NCBI GenBank assembly: GCA_037043015.1
Contig: CM073323.1
Coordinates: forward strand, 10,041,758-10,105,757
Origin: Bryum argenteum
Lineage: Eukaryota; Streptophyta; Bryopsida; Bryales; Bryaceae
DNA: 64,000 nucleotides
Reading direction: 5' to 3'
Positions within the stretch are counted from its first letter, which is position 1; each line of letters starts with the position of its first letter. Under the pieces are notes generated by a model. The model was not told the DNA's origin and did no database searches. It worked only from the letters and a program-made list of their open reading frames with translations. Of the stretch, positions 46,326 to 57,773 are shown one piece after another. The translations under genes were made by a program, and so were the position numbers.

Positions 46326-48174
46326 TATTAAAAAAGTAAAAATTAAGTAAATTTTACCTCCGCAGGTCACATGTATTTTTGACACCAATAAATCGCAACA
46401 TCCTTGTAGTACTTGTATGGTGCCTACAAATGAGTTGGCAAATGTTGAGAGAATAATAGAATATCGGACAGAGACTTCAATGAAAGAAATTTATGAAGAC
46501 TTAACTAGATTACAAGGCAGAGCTAGAGATATATTGTCCAGAAGTCATTCTCTACATCCGGTTGAGGTAAATAATTCATCTCAAAATTGCAAAAAAAGTA
46601 TATCATTAGAACAATTTGTTACTTCAACTTAAATATCTACAAAACTTTTTTCTTTAATATCTACTTTTTTTAAATAACATTTTTTGAAGACATTGTTGTG
46701 TTTTGTTGGAGGGTGGACGGAATTTGGAAATCCCTATCTTGCTATCAATGTTCATATACTCTATCAAGCCGATCTTGGAATATTCAAGACACTGATAGAC
46801 ATTGTGATCAGTGTCTCTAATGAGCTTGAAGAAGATCCTCTTCTAATCTTAGACAAAAGACTTGCTACGATTAAACGTTGTAGCCGATTTTTTCAATTTC
46901 GAGTGCCAGGCAGTGACAAGGGTGGATATTTTTGCTCGAATGCAAACTTTGCCGCCTTTAAACACCGTTCTATTATGCAAGTATGTTTCTTTTACATAGT
47001 AATACATTAATACTTATTAAAAAAATCATAACTTTGTTCATTATTTTTCTGTAAAAAATTAAAATGGAAAGAAGTATTCAAAATATGAAATGATAAATGA
47101 TAATTATAAATTTTTTACTAACAAACATCTACTCTGCAGGTGATAGTGTATTGTTTAGTGGGATTATTGCCAACCTTTGTAATCGAGAGCATTGTGAATT
47201 TTTTACAATGGTATGAAATTGCGTGTCGTTCTAAGGAGTTCACAGAGAAGACTCTAGAACAAATGGAAGGATTAATGAAAAGGTATGTTTATTAATTTCA
47301 CATCTTGAATGTAATAGTGTTGATTTTAATAGTTTTTAAATTCTTAATCTGAAAGATTGCAAAGTTGAAGGCATAAGTTACTTTTTTAATTTTAATTTTC
47401 TTTGTTTATCAGGGCGGTAAGTTCATTTACAACAAATTGCATAGGTGGCAGAAGTCCGGTTTTAAGATTATCAAGGTGCACAATATGATACATTATTCGG
47501 CTTCAATTCGACGCTCTGGAGCTCCCGTGGAATATAGCTCTAACATGTACGAACATCTTCATATAGCGCTAATGAAAATTCCATATCGCGCTAGCAATAA
47601 AAGAGAGTATATAAATTACATCATAAAACACAACACACGGTTGGAAACTTTAAGACGCAATGCTGTGGAGATGGATGGATTTTTCCCTCCTATTGGAAAT
47701 AATAAAGCATTGGACAAGGTAGGTTTATCTAACTATATTAAAAAACTATCCATAACATTGATTTTCTATGGATAAGCAAGTAAAGTATTTTCTATTCATT
47801 CAGATTGTAAGTGTCAAACTAACCTTTTGGTTTCCTTTAATTAACAGGCTTTGGAAAGTTCAACTCATATCTTATCCGGGTTCCAAGGAAATTTATCTAC
47901 AACAATTTTAAATACTCAATTTAATGTGAATTATCTTTTGAATAAACCAAAGTTACATGTTATCCTAACGGCCCAAGAAAGAGATCTTTATACAAACGAC
48001 CATGGATTGAAGGAAGCTCAGGTATGTTTACAATGTCGAAAACTATTCTCATTTTTTCCTATAAATCAATTAGCATTTATTAAAGGTTGTTATTGTAAGA
48101 GTCTAGCTGTCAAAACAAGCAAAAACTACAAAAGAAATATATTGATCCAAGACTTAGGTTTACAATGAATAAAA

Positions 48175-48695
48175 GTCCCTTATATACTAACCTCTTGGCT
48201 CAATCTGAGGCTATACTTTAGCTCTCTCACCGAGGCTATACTTTAGCTCTCTTTCGCCGAGGCTATACTTTAGCTCTACTGCCGAGGCTATACTTTAGCT
48301 CTACTGCCGAAATTCTATTTATAAAATTAATAGCGAGTGAACATCCGAGCTTATCAACGAGGCCTTGGCCCATGACAAATGCCTCCTCCTCCTCCTCCTC
48401 CTGTGCTGATGAATTAACAAGTGTCATACAAGAGAATGTGCCCAAAGAATATCAAGATGAGGCCACGCGCAACAAGCGCTCGTAATCGTCTAAGGCCATG
48501 ACATTTTGTAATTGGCAAACAGGTTCCCAAGTAGGCTCCGGCCATCCTGTCCACTTTACAAGTAGTTGCCAACCGCGCCCACGACGTCGATGTTGCAACA
48601 CTCTTTCAACAGCATACTCGTCCTCGCTAGTGGATGCCTCGAAAGCGGGATTGCTCAAAACAACACCAGGCTGATTATCATTATTTTGTGATTGC
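48175..48695 (-). mobile_element. Retroelement fragment with chromodomain, in the last transposase intron
   Basis: The minus frame 48706-48452 contains EYAVERVLQHRRRGRGWQLL then VKWTGWPEPTWEPVCQL, a chromodomain with the usual aromatic residues (Y, W, W). Such a domain forms the C-terminus of integrase in Ty3/gypsy chromoviruses and directs insertion to heterochromatin. The frame ends with ERLLRVASS and a stop, as a polyprotein end would. No integrase core is present. On its other side are a GAG-trinucleotide run and a four-copy ~25-bp tandem repeat, perhaps LTR remains. Both ends of the insertion are approximate; it split the last intron, not an exon. Confidence 0.65.
48207..48309 (+). repeat. 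25-bp tandem repeat, four copies
   Basis: GAGGCTATACTTTAGCTCT followed by CTCACC, CTTTCGCC or ACTGCC, four times in a row, adjoining the chromodomain fragment. Confidence 0.9.
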
Positions 48696-49560
48696 AGACT
48701 ATGCAAATTTTCAGGTCTTTGGCGTTATGTCTGGGTATAGTTCCAAAGTTTGGAGATATCCCTATGTTCACACGTGCAACGCCAAACTTTTTAGGGAGAG
48801 AATGGTTTGGTAGTGTTTCCATTCAAAGTGAAGACGACGTTGACGGTGAATATTACGGACAACTCCGGCTCCTTTTTAGATGCAACATGGTTGGAGAACA
48901 TGACGAAACTCTAAGCAAAGACTTGTGTTTGATACGTTTATACGAGTATGTTCAATTTGATAGCTTATCGCAGAGCAAAGAAGTGAAATGGCGTGGAAAT
49001 AACGATGCTTCATACGCAGTTGTAGAGATAGGGTCAATTCTAAAGGCTGTTCAAATTTTGCCAAATTTTCAAAGAAATGATCATTTCTTTGTAAATGCTT
49101 ATAAATTTTAAATAAATATGTTCATTTTGCATCTTTGTCATCGATCATACAATAATAAGAAATCCAAAACAAAAAAAAAACGTTTATGGTATTTTGAACC
49201 AAATATTTACTATGCACCATTGTATCCACCAAACATCATTAAACATAAATTCACTAAATAATATTCGTTTAAAAGAATCCTTTAAACAATAATCACACAA
49301 TACTAATTGAAACAGTACTGCATCTAATGTAATTACGACAATACTGCAACGATAGTACCAAAAACAATACTGCTGCAATATTTTATATAGCTTTCATATT
49401 GAAAAAATATAGCTCAGTGAAACAATACTGCAATCTATTTAACTGCCCTTGTACTACAGTTAATATTAAATATACTGTACTATTGCAGTACTGCCGCAAT
49501 ACAGCCTTTGTACTATACTGTATACTTCTTGCGGCAGTACTATTGCAGTACTGCGGCAGC

Positions 49561-50414
49561 TTACTCGCATTCTTCCGATGTACTGACAGTAGCATCTTGT
49601 GTCTACAACAGGATACCAAAAAATATCACATACTACAAATTTCTTTCTTTCGCAGCAGGAGACAGATAGGATACCGTATGCTGAAGGAATGGCTCAAAGT
49701 CTCCATGCTGAAGGAGTAAAATGTTGAGCAGGTCGGTTCCTTCTAGATTTGACATGTCTCATTGGAAAGCTAAATCCCTTCAAAGTTGATCAATACAACC
49801 ATGCCTAAAATGACCCCTCTAGATTAGCAAAAATTTGATATTCAAGAAACTAATGAGGGTAAACAACTGTCAGAATTGACAGAAACATAGATGCAACCTG
49901 CTTAAAAAGCCAGAGCTAAGGATTAATCGACAATCAGTCTAAACGATTCAACATGAACTAAAGTCTTAAGGAGATCTTCGGTGCCGAATCCTAAAACTGA
50001 CCGCACATCAGTCAACAATCTGAGCCTCAGTACTTGAAACCACGCTTTTACTTATTTCAGAACATTACCACCTTCAACTTTCACTAGATATCACATCATT
50101 TTTCCTCATAAAATACAGAATTAGAGAGCACTTGCCGCTACTTACTGAACACTCTGGGCTACTGACACATGATATAGGGGGCTCGGCTACTAAGCAGCCC
50201 CATCCTATGAGCTCTGCATTGTGTAAAAAATTACATTGAAAAAAAAAAAAAACAGATTTCCTTGCAATTAGATGTATCCCATATTCTTTAATTTCTGTGA
50301 TACTTAAAATCTTCTGTGAGGCCACGAAAAAAACCTCACCGACATTGCTTTACGTTAGTCAATTTGGCAACAGAATCAATTGCCATGCAAGAATCAGGTT
50401 ATGGAAATAGAGTT
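49561..50414. other. Spacer between the transposon and KASIII
   Basis: No gene recognised. An A-run at 50240-50251 lies near the 3' side of KASIII. Confidence 0.5.
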
Positions 50415-53400
50415 CTAGCCCCACCTCACAATGGCTGATCCCCATGTGAGGCCAGCGCCGAATCCAGCTGTGGCTACGATATCGCCCACCTTCACCTGCC
50501 CGCTCCGCACTGCCTCATCCAACGCCAGCGGTATGGACGCTGCGCTCGTGTTCCCGTAATTGGCAAGATTTGATATCACTTTCGATGATGGTATTTGTAA
50601 CCTGTTCGAAACAGAATCCAAAATCCTCTGGTTCGCCTGCATACAAACCCCCGCATCATTCAAAGCAGAAGAATGTCGCACCCAACTGCAAGAAATCAAA
50701 TCGCTACATATTACTGTGCCAGTTTGTCCCAGTTTGTCATGTTGATTGATATTGGTTGCACTTCTGTGTGTCAGATCTTGACCAATTAACTGTTCACTGT
50801 CGCCATAGGCTACGTAATCTTTTTAAAACTTTTTTAATGTGGTACAAACTGCAGGAAACCTTATTGCATGTGCCATTTTGACATGGGGTTGAGATGAATT
50901 ATTGTAGGTGAATGAGGAGCTTGTTGCGCTACCTGGTGCAGGAGCAACCAATCTATATTCTCTCCCGTGAGGCCCGCTTCGTGCAATGCTCCTTCCACGA
51001 CCTGCGGCACAGCGCGTACAGCGAACTTGAACACCTCTTTGCCGTTCATTTGGAGACATTCATAAGTCGCCCTGCTCGGTTTCCTGAAGACGGCGGACCC
51101 ATTTGTCTCGCTCGGTGACGGATCCGCTACCGCATCCACCTTCACATGCAAATGCCTGCAGTTCGCGTCACTGTTCAGACCCCAAACATCCACTCGCAGT
51201 CGAAATCAACGACAAAAAGGAAGAAAAAGAAAAGGGAGACACTGAGCCTCGGAAACTAGTAAGAAATGAGCAAAAGTCTGAACTCACTTGTCTCCATTTC
51301 CATCACTTCGTAAGTCAAAGCCAAGCAAGCTGTCCTGATCATCAGTTGCTGCCTGTTTCAAAACAAAAGCTACCCCTCGTCAAAAAGCCACACAAAAGTG
51401 GGTAGCATATCACATTACTGAGGATAATCGTCAACGAAATTCATTGAAGTCACGAGTATCAAAGACCTGCAAAAAATAGTTGGTAGAATTTCACATTACT
51501 GAGAAAGACGTCAACGAAATTCATTTATATCTCGTGAGTATCACTGACCTGCAAAAGTAGCGCTCCAGAGGCGTCACCAAAGAGAATACATGTCCCTCTG
51601 TCCGTCCAATCCACGTATCTCGAAAGGGCATCAGCACCCACTACGAGTACGTTCGTATAACCCCCTCCTGCACGTGAACTCTATTAAATATTCAAACAGC
51701 AACCCTGTGGTATTGAAAACAGCAACAGCAACAGTTGACGAAGGCCCAGAATGCGTTAGGAGATTGGAAAGTGAAAGTGCCTCTAATGAAGCGAGTGGCC
51801 GTCACAAGACCCAATACGAAACCGCTGCATGCCGCCGTCAAATCGAAGGCCAAAGCATTATGACATCCCAGCAACTTCTGCACCTGAAAACCGCAACGCA
51901 AAACATCTCAAAAACGAGTTGTAGGTACCAATTGTACTCAAACAATTGAGAACCATCAAGTACGAACGAACATTCATATACAATAAAGTGGTTGAATACG
52001 AATGAGTACAAAGTACACAATGCTACAGCAATCTGCACTTTGTCCCACAAACAAACACTCTTTACATCATAGGAAGGATGATGGGATAATCCATTAAGTA
52101 CATAACAAAGCTCAAAGTGTAAAATCATTTGAACAGATTCAGGAAAAGAAGCCAGGTGGTGTTTTTCATTTCTTCATTTCTATGTGATGTTTAGTGATTT
52201 AACTTCAACTTGACATCGTGAGATCCAAGCAGTGCTGCACCATGAAGGAATTATTCTTCTTCAAAAAGTCTGACTTCCAATCCACCTTTGAACCATTTCT
52301 GGTCTAACATCTAAAAGTCCGACAGTCGTTAAGTGCGCAGAGATGCCAACTCTGGGTAGAAAATCATACCTGAGGAGCACTGCCAAACAAATCATCTGGA
52401 GTCGATGTGCAGAGCAACAAGAGATCAACTTCCTCTGGTTTTACTTCAGCCATTTCGAGGGCCTTCCTCGAAGCCTCCACCGACAAAGATGTGAGCGACT
52501 CCTCTTCTGCATATTTTTTCCAAATTAGTATAGAACGATGATATGTGCTCATTGTGTCGATCGAGGAATGATTAATGAGAGGGAAGATGATTCTCGCCTC
52601 CAAGGACTCGACGATTGCGAATTCCTGTTCGCACCGAGATCCATTCATCGGAAGTGTCCACGAATTTGGAGAGATCCTCATTGCTGATCACTTTCTTCGG
52701 AACCGCTGACCCTGATCCCACCAACCTCGAGCCCCTTCCCACTCGCCTGCAATTAATCTCCATCCAATAACCATTCAAAATCCTCGGAAGTATAATTAGT
52801 ATCAAAATCTACATCACCAGCATCAGTAAAGACTCCATATGAGTTCAGAAGGCGAACCTCGATGGATGGCTCCCGACTGGTTTAGGTGATGCAACCGAGA
52901 CGGCGTCCCTGTTTACTTAATCTGCTGTTAGTGATAGAAAAGTGAATGCTACATTTGGAGGTTTCAACGAAAAGAAGGTCTCTCTCTCATCACCAATGTC
53001 ACCTGTTCTCAGCTGACATAACAGCTCGGCATCCTAAAGGTGATTTGCGCCTGATAGAGACTCTTTCATCGCCACCTAGTAAATCACGTATCTCATTGTT
53101 CAGTCCAGAATCAGAATTACTTACGGAAATTTTTAGCAACGCCACTTACTGCCAACTTAGAATCATACTGTGAACCTTCAAGGCATAATTCAGAATTCAG
53201 AGTGCCGACTTAGAACAGTCTAGTCTACTATTCTTTGAAATTTCGTACTACCGTCAGCCAAGCGATTTCAAAAACCGTGCACAATGAGAAGTAGGTTGAA
53301 TACGAGGATGTGTAGATGCTCGTTTCATTGCGTAAATGATACCAAGAACAGTCTATCCAATTCTTCTTTGAGAATTACTTCTACCGCCAGCTAAGCGTGT

Positions 53401-54297
53401 TATGATCCGCAGCAATTCCAAAATCGTGCACGATGAGTAGATTAGATACGAGGATGTATAGAAGCTCGTTTCAGTGCTCACGTGATACTTAGAAAACACC
53501 TATTCTTTTCTACTTTGAAACTTAGTTAACCACGACTTATGATCCATAATGATTTCAAAATCATGCACAATGAGTAGTACTCACAACGATCCTATTCCTC
53601 TTCAATCTTCTTTACAGTTTATATTCACCGTCAGATTAATGATTTATAACGATATCAAAATCGTGCACATTGAGTAGTAGATTGATACATTGAAGCTCGC
53701 GAGATTAAGCACACGATGCTAAAAAAACAATCTATCCTAATTTTCTTTACAACTAAATCTCATCGTCAGCTATGAGCGATTTATGATCCATACCGATTTC
53801 AAAATCGGTACTAGATTAAAAATGAGAACGTACCGAAATTGAGCATATGATACTTTAAAAAAAATCTATCCTACTCTTAATTACGACTGAATTTCACCAT
53901 CAGCTAAGCGATTAATGATCCACAACGATTTCATGCACAATGAGCAGTACTTCAAAACAATCCTACTCCTCTTTCAATCTTAGAATATAGTTTCACTTTC
54001 AGCTAAGCGATTAATGATCCACAGCGACGTGGTTTAAGTACACAATGAGCATTAGATTGGATATAGAAACTCGTTACGATCTCGTGAAATTGAGCATGTA
54101 GTGCCGCAAAAAATCTATAATACTCTTCAGCCGTCAGCGCAATGTCGTAACCTAAAGGATGATAGAATTCAACTACAGCCTGGAAAAAAGACTCAAGAGA
54201 GAATTCGAAACGTACCGGACGATGGACGGAGGTACGAAGGAGAAGAGGACGTGGAGGGCCGATGAGCAGCGCTTTTTGGTGGAGGGATGCACGCCAT
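50415..54297 (-). CDS. KASIII: Plastid 3-ketoacyl-ACP synthase III (KASIII / FabH)
   Basis: KASIII condenses acetyl-CoA with malonyl-ACP, the first step of plastid fatty-acid synthesis. Reconstructed exons: 54297-54216, 52908-52858 (tentative), 52741-52598, 52506-52370, 51883-51781, 51667-51549, 51352-51288, 51155-50933, 50636-50415, about 381 aa. The catalytic triad is present: C157 in [13 protein letters not shown]307 in LLLHQ|ANQR, N337 in NYGNTSAAS. Other family signatures are [49 protein letters not shown] and [15 protein letters not shown]. The first exon ([20 protein letters not shown]) is Ser/Pro-rich like a chloroplast transit peptide. Introns after exons 3 and 5 appear to start with GC instead of GT. 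Exons 1-2 and the start of exon 3 are the least certain. Confidence 0.9.
53240..54140. repeat. Degenerate minisatellite in KASIII intron 1
   Basis: Eight diverged units of about 100-138 bp, each with a form of 'CAGCTAAGCGATTTATGATCC', 'GATTTCAAAATCGTGCACAATGAG' and 'AGATTAGATACGAGGATG..GAAGCTCG'. Units begin near 53252, 53390, 53525, 53627, 53762, 53896, 53994 and 54125. The array fills most of the intron. Confidence 0.8.
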
Positions 54298-57200
54298 AGC
54301 AACGAATTACTATCCGATCACAGGGAGGAGACTAATTGAAGTGAGAATTGAGCGCGAGCCTTTTTCAAATTGGCGAAGGAGCAAGAAGAATTGATGGATG
54401 AGAGTGAGAGTGTGCGGGGATGGCAATGTGGAGATGACAATGTGATGAGTGGGAGGCATGGGGAGGGGAAGGGCAGGGGAGGGATCGAAGGTGCTGGCGA
54501 TGGCAATGGCGATGCGAACGAGGCCTGCGACTTCGGTTTCTCCTTCGAAGCAACAGCAGAGGGGGGACGGGAAGCTCTTGGGTTGGTGGGGAAGGGGGAC
54601 TCTCCGTGTGAATGGGGTTCGTCAATTGGTGGTCGTCGTTTCTCCCCCAAATATTTCATGACATTTCTAGTGCACTTTAAATGTGGACTTCTCAATAATG
54701 GCACTAATTTTTGTATTGAAGTTAGGGCCACTTTATACTTGGGGCTGAATTAAGGGCCGACCCAAATTCTTTAAATTTCAGCCAATAGGATGGCTCGATT
54801 CTTTCAAATCGGACCCAAGGGCTTTATACTATGGTATGATCGGAACTTCAATTTATCCTATGTGGCACAATTTTGGCGCCAAAATGTTCGGGCCTTAATG
54901 ATGCATTTGGGACAAGGTTTACCCCGGCCCGAACTCTGGCCGTTGAATCCGGCCTGCTCTTCAGTCGGCCCCAGCATGTGTATTAAGTGGGCCTTAGTTT
55001 ATGTGCATGGGTAAAGTAAGTGAAATTTTGGATCAATGGAATTGTTATCTTTGATATTTTTTAGAAACTTATGAAACCTTGAAGTTGAACTTGTAGGTGC
55101 TTGCTGTTATGGGCAAAGTAAGCAAAAGCTTGAATCGTTAGTCTTGGGATTTTACAAAAAAGTTATGGAATTTCGAAGTTGTACTTGTAGGTGTTGTTCT
55201 AATGACTTACACTACAATGTTTAATAGGAGTAAAATGGAAAGCGAACTTCAAATCCTTAGGTAGTTATCTACCTTGTATGTAGTTGAATCTAGTGGGCCA
55301 TTATTGTTTACATGTCAATTTTGAGTAGTTTGCCTTACTTTTTGGTTCGCAGGCCTACAAGCCTGGTGTGATTTGACTGTAGATTGTTGAATGGAGATTG
55401 TTTATATTTTTTTACTGTATACTTGTATTGTAAACGTGCACGTATACGACAATTCATAAGAGGCAAGGGATTGCTCAATAAAAACCAGTAACTTACATCA
55501 TCCACCCGCGTATTGGTTTTTTTTTTTAGGCATATTGGTTGTCTTACGAGAGTATGGTACAAAAACTTGTTGGCACAACGTGAAGCCTTATTGAGAGTGT
55601 GGGTTTCATTACTACGGAAACAATTAAAATATGTTAAACATTGTCCGATATGACTAGATTTTATCAAAACTTGTGACTAAGTTTTGTCACATGTAACTAA
55701 TCCTAATCAAGATTGACTAAGATAAGTAACATGCCACTAAATAATCACAAAACTTGATAAAGTCATTCTAATTAAACATTTCTAATCATATTTCAATTGT
55801 TTCCTAGTAGTGATTGCTAATGACACCGACACTACTAATGTTTCATTGTAGGCAATGGTGCACTCCATGAATCAACCCCTCAAATTGGAGTTAATGGATG
55901 GAGGCATCATATGTGATTTGTATTTCTTCGTTTCTTGATTGAAAATAATTCACTCAATGAAGAAATTATAATCCACTCATTAAAGAGATTATAATTGGGT
56001 AAAATATCATGAGCTCATTTTTGTTGGAACTTTTATACAAATAATATTCTATCGCCATGGAACCACAACTTCCCTATAAAACTCTTACGGAAGTAAAGTG
56101 TTAAGTAGGGACTCACAGTTGTCATGAGATTCTTTGGCACTTTGAGAAGATTGGCATTGAGCAATTTTTTCTCCTTACTCATCTTTGTATTTCTTAATCG
56201 TTTTTGTTTAGTTATGGTGATCATTGGATGCTTTCATTGAAGTAATCATAATTCACTCAATGAAGAAATTATAATCCACTCATTAAAGAGATCATAATTC
56301 ACTTATTGAAGCAATCATACTTGAGTCCTGAGGAGCCATCACTAGAGTTGTGGATTCGTTAGCACACATGTAGTAGTGTTCAAAAATGGTTAGACACTTC
56401 CAAGACTTGTTAGGAACTATACTATATACTTTGCATAATAGGAAGTCCCTACAAGAGAATAATATAATGATAATAGGTTTATTAGCATGAGGTAACTAAT
56501 ATAGTTTTAATTAGAAATGAATAGCAGATCATCAACTGTTTCGATGATACTTACATAATCCCACGATTTCGAAGTGGTATTAGAGTAGTAGAGGCGTGTT
56601 AGTTTGTGTTTTTTTCGTGGTGAAGTGCACTAACTAGAGAGTTAAATTGCGACCAAACAGATGCTAGTACTTTTGGACAGGTTTGTTGTAGCTACAAATG
56701 ATTGTATCTTCCTGAATGCATGCAAAATCTATAATATTTGGTTATGTCATTTTTGTCTACTAGCCAGAGATCAAGGAAACATTTACACAAGAAAGAAGAA
56801 ATTTTTCAAATGACGGAGAATCCCAATGGTGTATGTTTTCCTAATATTTATCTTGAAATATAGAATGTTGATACTTGATATTTTTCCAATCTAATAAAAT
56901 TGATAATTTATTTTATTTTCCACAACTGAACCACGACTAATGTTTTGTTCAAAATGTTTATCAAGAGAATTGTACACTTCCATACAAAAACTCATTGATG
57001 CATTTATGATGAATCTCCATGGTCAATTTGGCACTTCAATGCCAACTAATTTAACAATTTACAACCAACGACATTGAAAACTTATGATTATATTGAATTC
57101 AAATTTGTCACTTTGACATACCTGCTTACGACTTAATATTCCTTTCCAACTGCAATTATGATTATCTCTAGAAACAGAAGGAATTTACAAAACAATTGGC

Positions 57201-57773
57201 GTCTCTGAAAGTAATATAGTTCTCAATCTAGGTATTCAATTTCCATGCATGGCAGTCCTAGAAACCCGTTACTGCCAGGAAGGCTCTTACAGGATTATGA
57301 CAGGGCCAAGAAATGTTCAGCTGCTAGACATTTCAAAGTGGTCCCCATTTGACCCCCAAGAAGCATGATTCTAAGGTTATGAAAACAAGAGTATACTGTA
57401 TATTACAGGAAAATTTCAATACAAACTTATAAAACTTATCAAGTAAAGAATGAAATCCACTTGCTTATGCACTTATAAAAACATTGCTATACATACCACC
57501 CATAGATCAACAGCATGGAAAGCACTGATTACATTTAAAAGTACAAAATAAATGAACCTTCGATTGTAGAGAAGACGAGCACTCACAAGTCTAAGAAGAA
57601 CCTAAAACCCTCACTGCTACTAAAACATGATGAAAGTAGAAGTGTCTTAGCTTCAAGCCCTGATAAGTCAGAGGTTGGGAAATCAGTTGCTTACCGATCA
57701 AAAACCGTCATCCTCGCCTATCTATGCTTACCATCTCATACAATGCACACCTCGTTTTGCATAATGAGTATTT
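54298..57773. other. About 3.5 kb intergenic, no gene recognised
   Basis: 54370-54660 is GC-rich and gives overlapping Gly/Ser- or Arg/Ser-rich frames on both strands; it is the upstream region of KASIII and not coding as far as I can judge. 55700-56340 has repeated 'TAATCCACTCATTAAAGAGAT' and 'CACTCAATGAAGAAATTATA' words (about 55955-55990 and 56250-56290), a local duplication. The rest is AT-rich. Confidence 0.45.

Larger units (their letters stand above)
44426..49111 (+). pseudogene. Plavaka-type transposase gene, nine exons, probably damaged
   Basis: Exons: 44426-45097, 45209-45486, 45746-45835, 46366-46566, 46690-46980, 47140-47282, 47413-47718, 47848-48021, 48698-49111. Content in order: an N-terminal zinc finger (YICNLCRGSFRSSRALATHR), GQWWHLMQ, IAPLIIYSDQTSLSKDGK.. 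then HPIYLSLANI, YPRLYSYVVDHPEGCK, CSTCMVP, YQADLGIFKTLIDIVI, FAAFKHRSIMQ, KLHRWQKSGFKIIKVHNMIH, and EYSSNMYEHLHIALMK. This order and wording is that of the Plavaka / Kyakuja-Dileera-Zisupton class of RNase H-fold transposases, best known from fungi. Lesions: an in-frame TAG at 44747-44749 in exon 1, and two junctions (exons 2/3 and 6/7) that miss one base for correct phase. I infer a recently disabled or imperfectly assembled copy. Confidence 0.72.
41233..49560. mobile_element. Composite Plavaka-type DNA transposon, about 8.3 kb
   Basis: The left end reads CCTGCCGCAGTACTGTTGC and onward to ACAGTATAGTACAC at about 41292; the complement of the right end reads GCTGCCGCAGTACTGCAATA and onward to ACAGTATAGTACAA. 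They align over roughly 80 bp with scattered mismatches, forming long degenerate inverted ends. GCAGTACTGC-type words are scattered through about 350 bp at each end (41230-41560 and 49300-49560) and nowhere else so densely, as expected for subterminal transposase-binding arrays. Between the ends lie an LRR gene fragment, plastid and rDNA pieces, and the transposase gene. No clear target duplication was found, so the exact ends may be off by a few bases. Confidence 0.7.

Noticed and set aside
45809..46350. Long open frames of Met-Phe/Met-Ser, His-Val and Met-Asn/Met-Asp repeats
   Set aside because: They are by-products of the CATGTT/CATGTC hexamer array in an intron; several frames are open simply because the six-base unit contains no stop.
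50560..51949. Plus-strand open frames over the KASIII exons
   Set aside because: Shadows of the minus-strand exons that carry the catalytic Cys, His and Asn.
53240..54140. Regular repeats that might suggest a CRISPR-like array
   Set aside because: Units are 100-138 bp, diverged throughout and lie in a plant gene intron; no constant repeat with unique spacers.
54365..54753. Ser/Pro- and Gly-rich frames on both strands upstream of KASIII
   Set aside because: Repetitive GGxGA/GATGG composition opens several frames; probably promoter or leader sequence.
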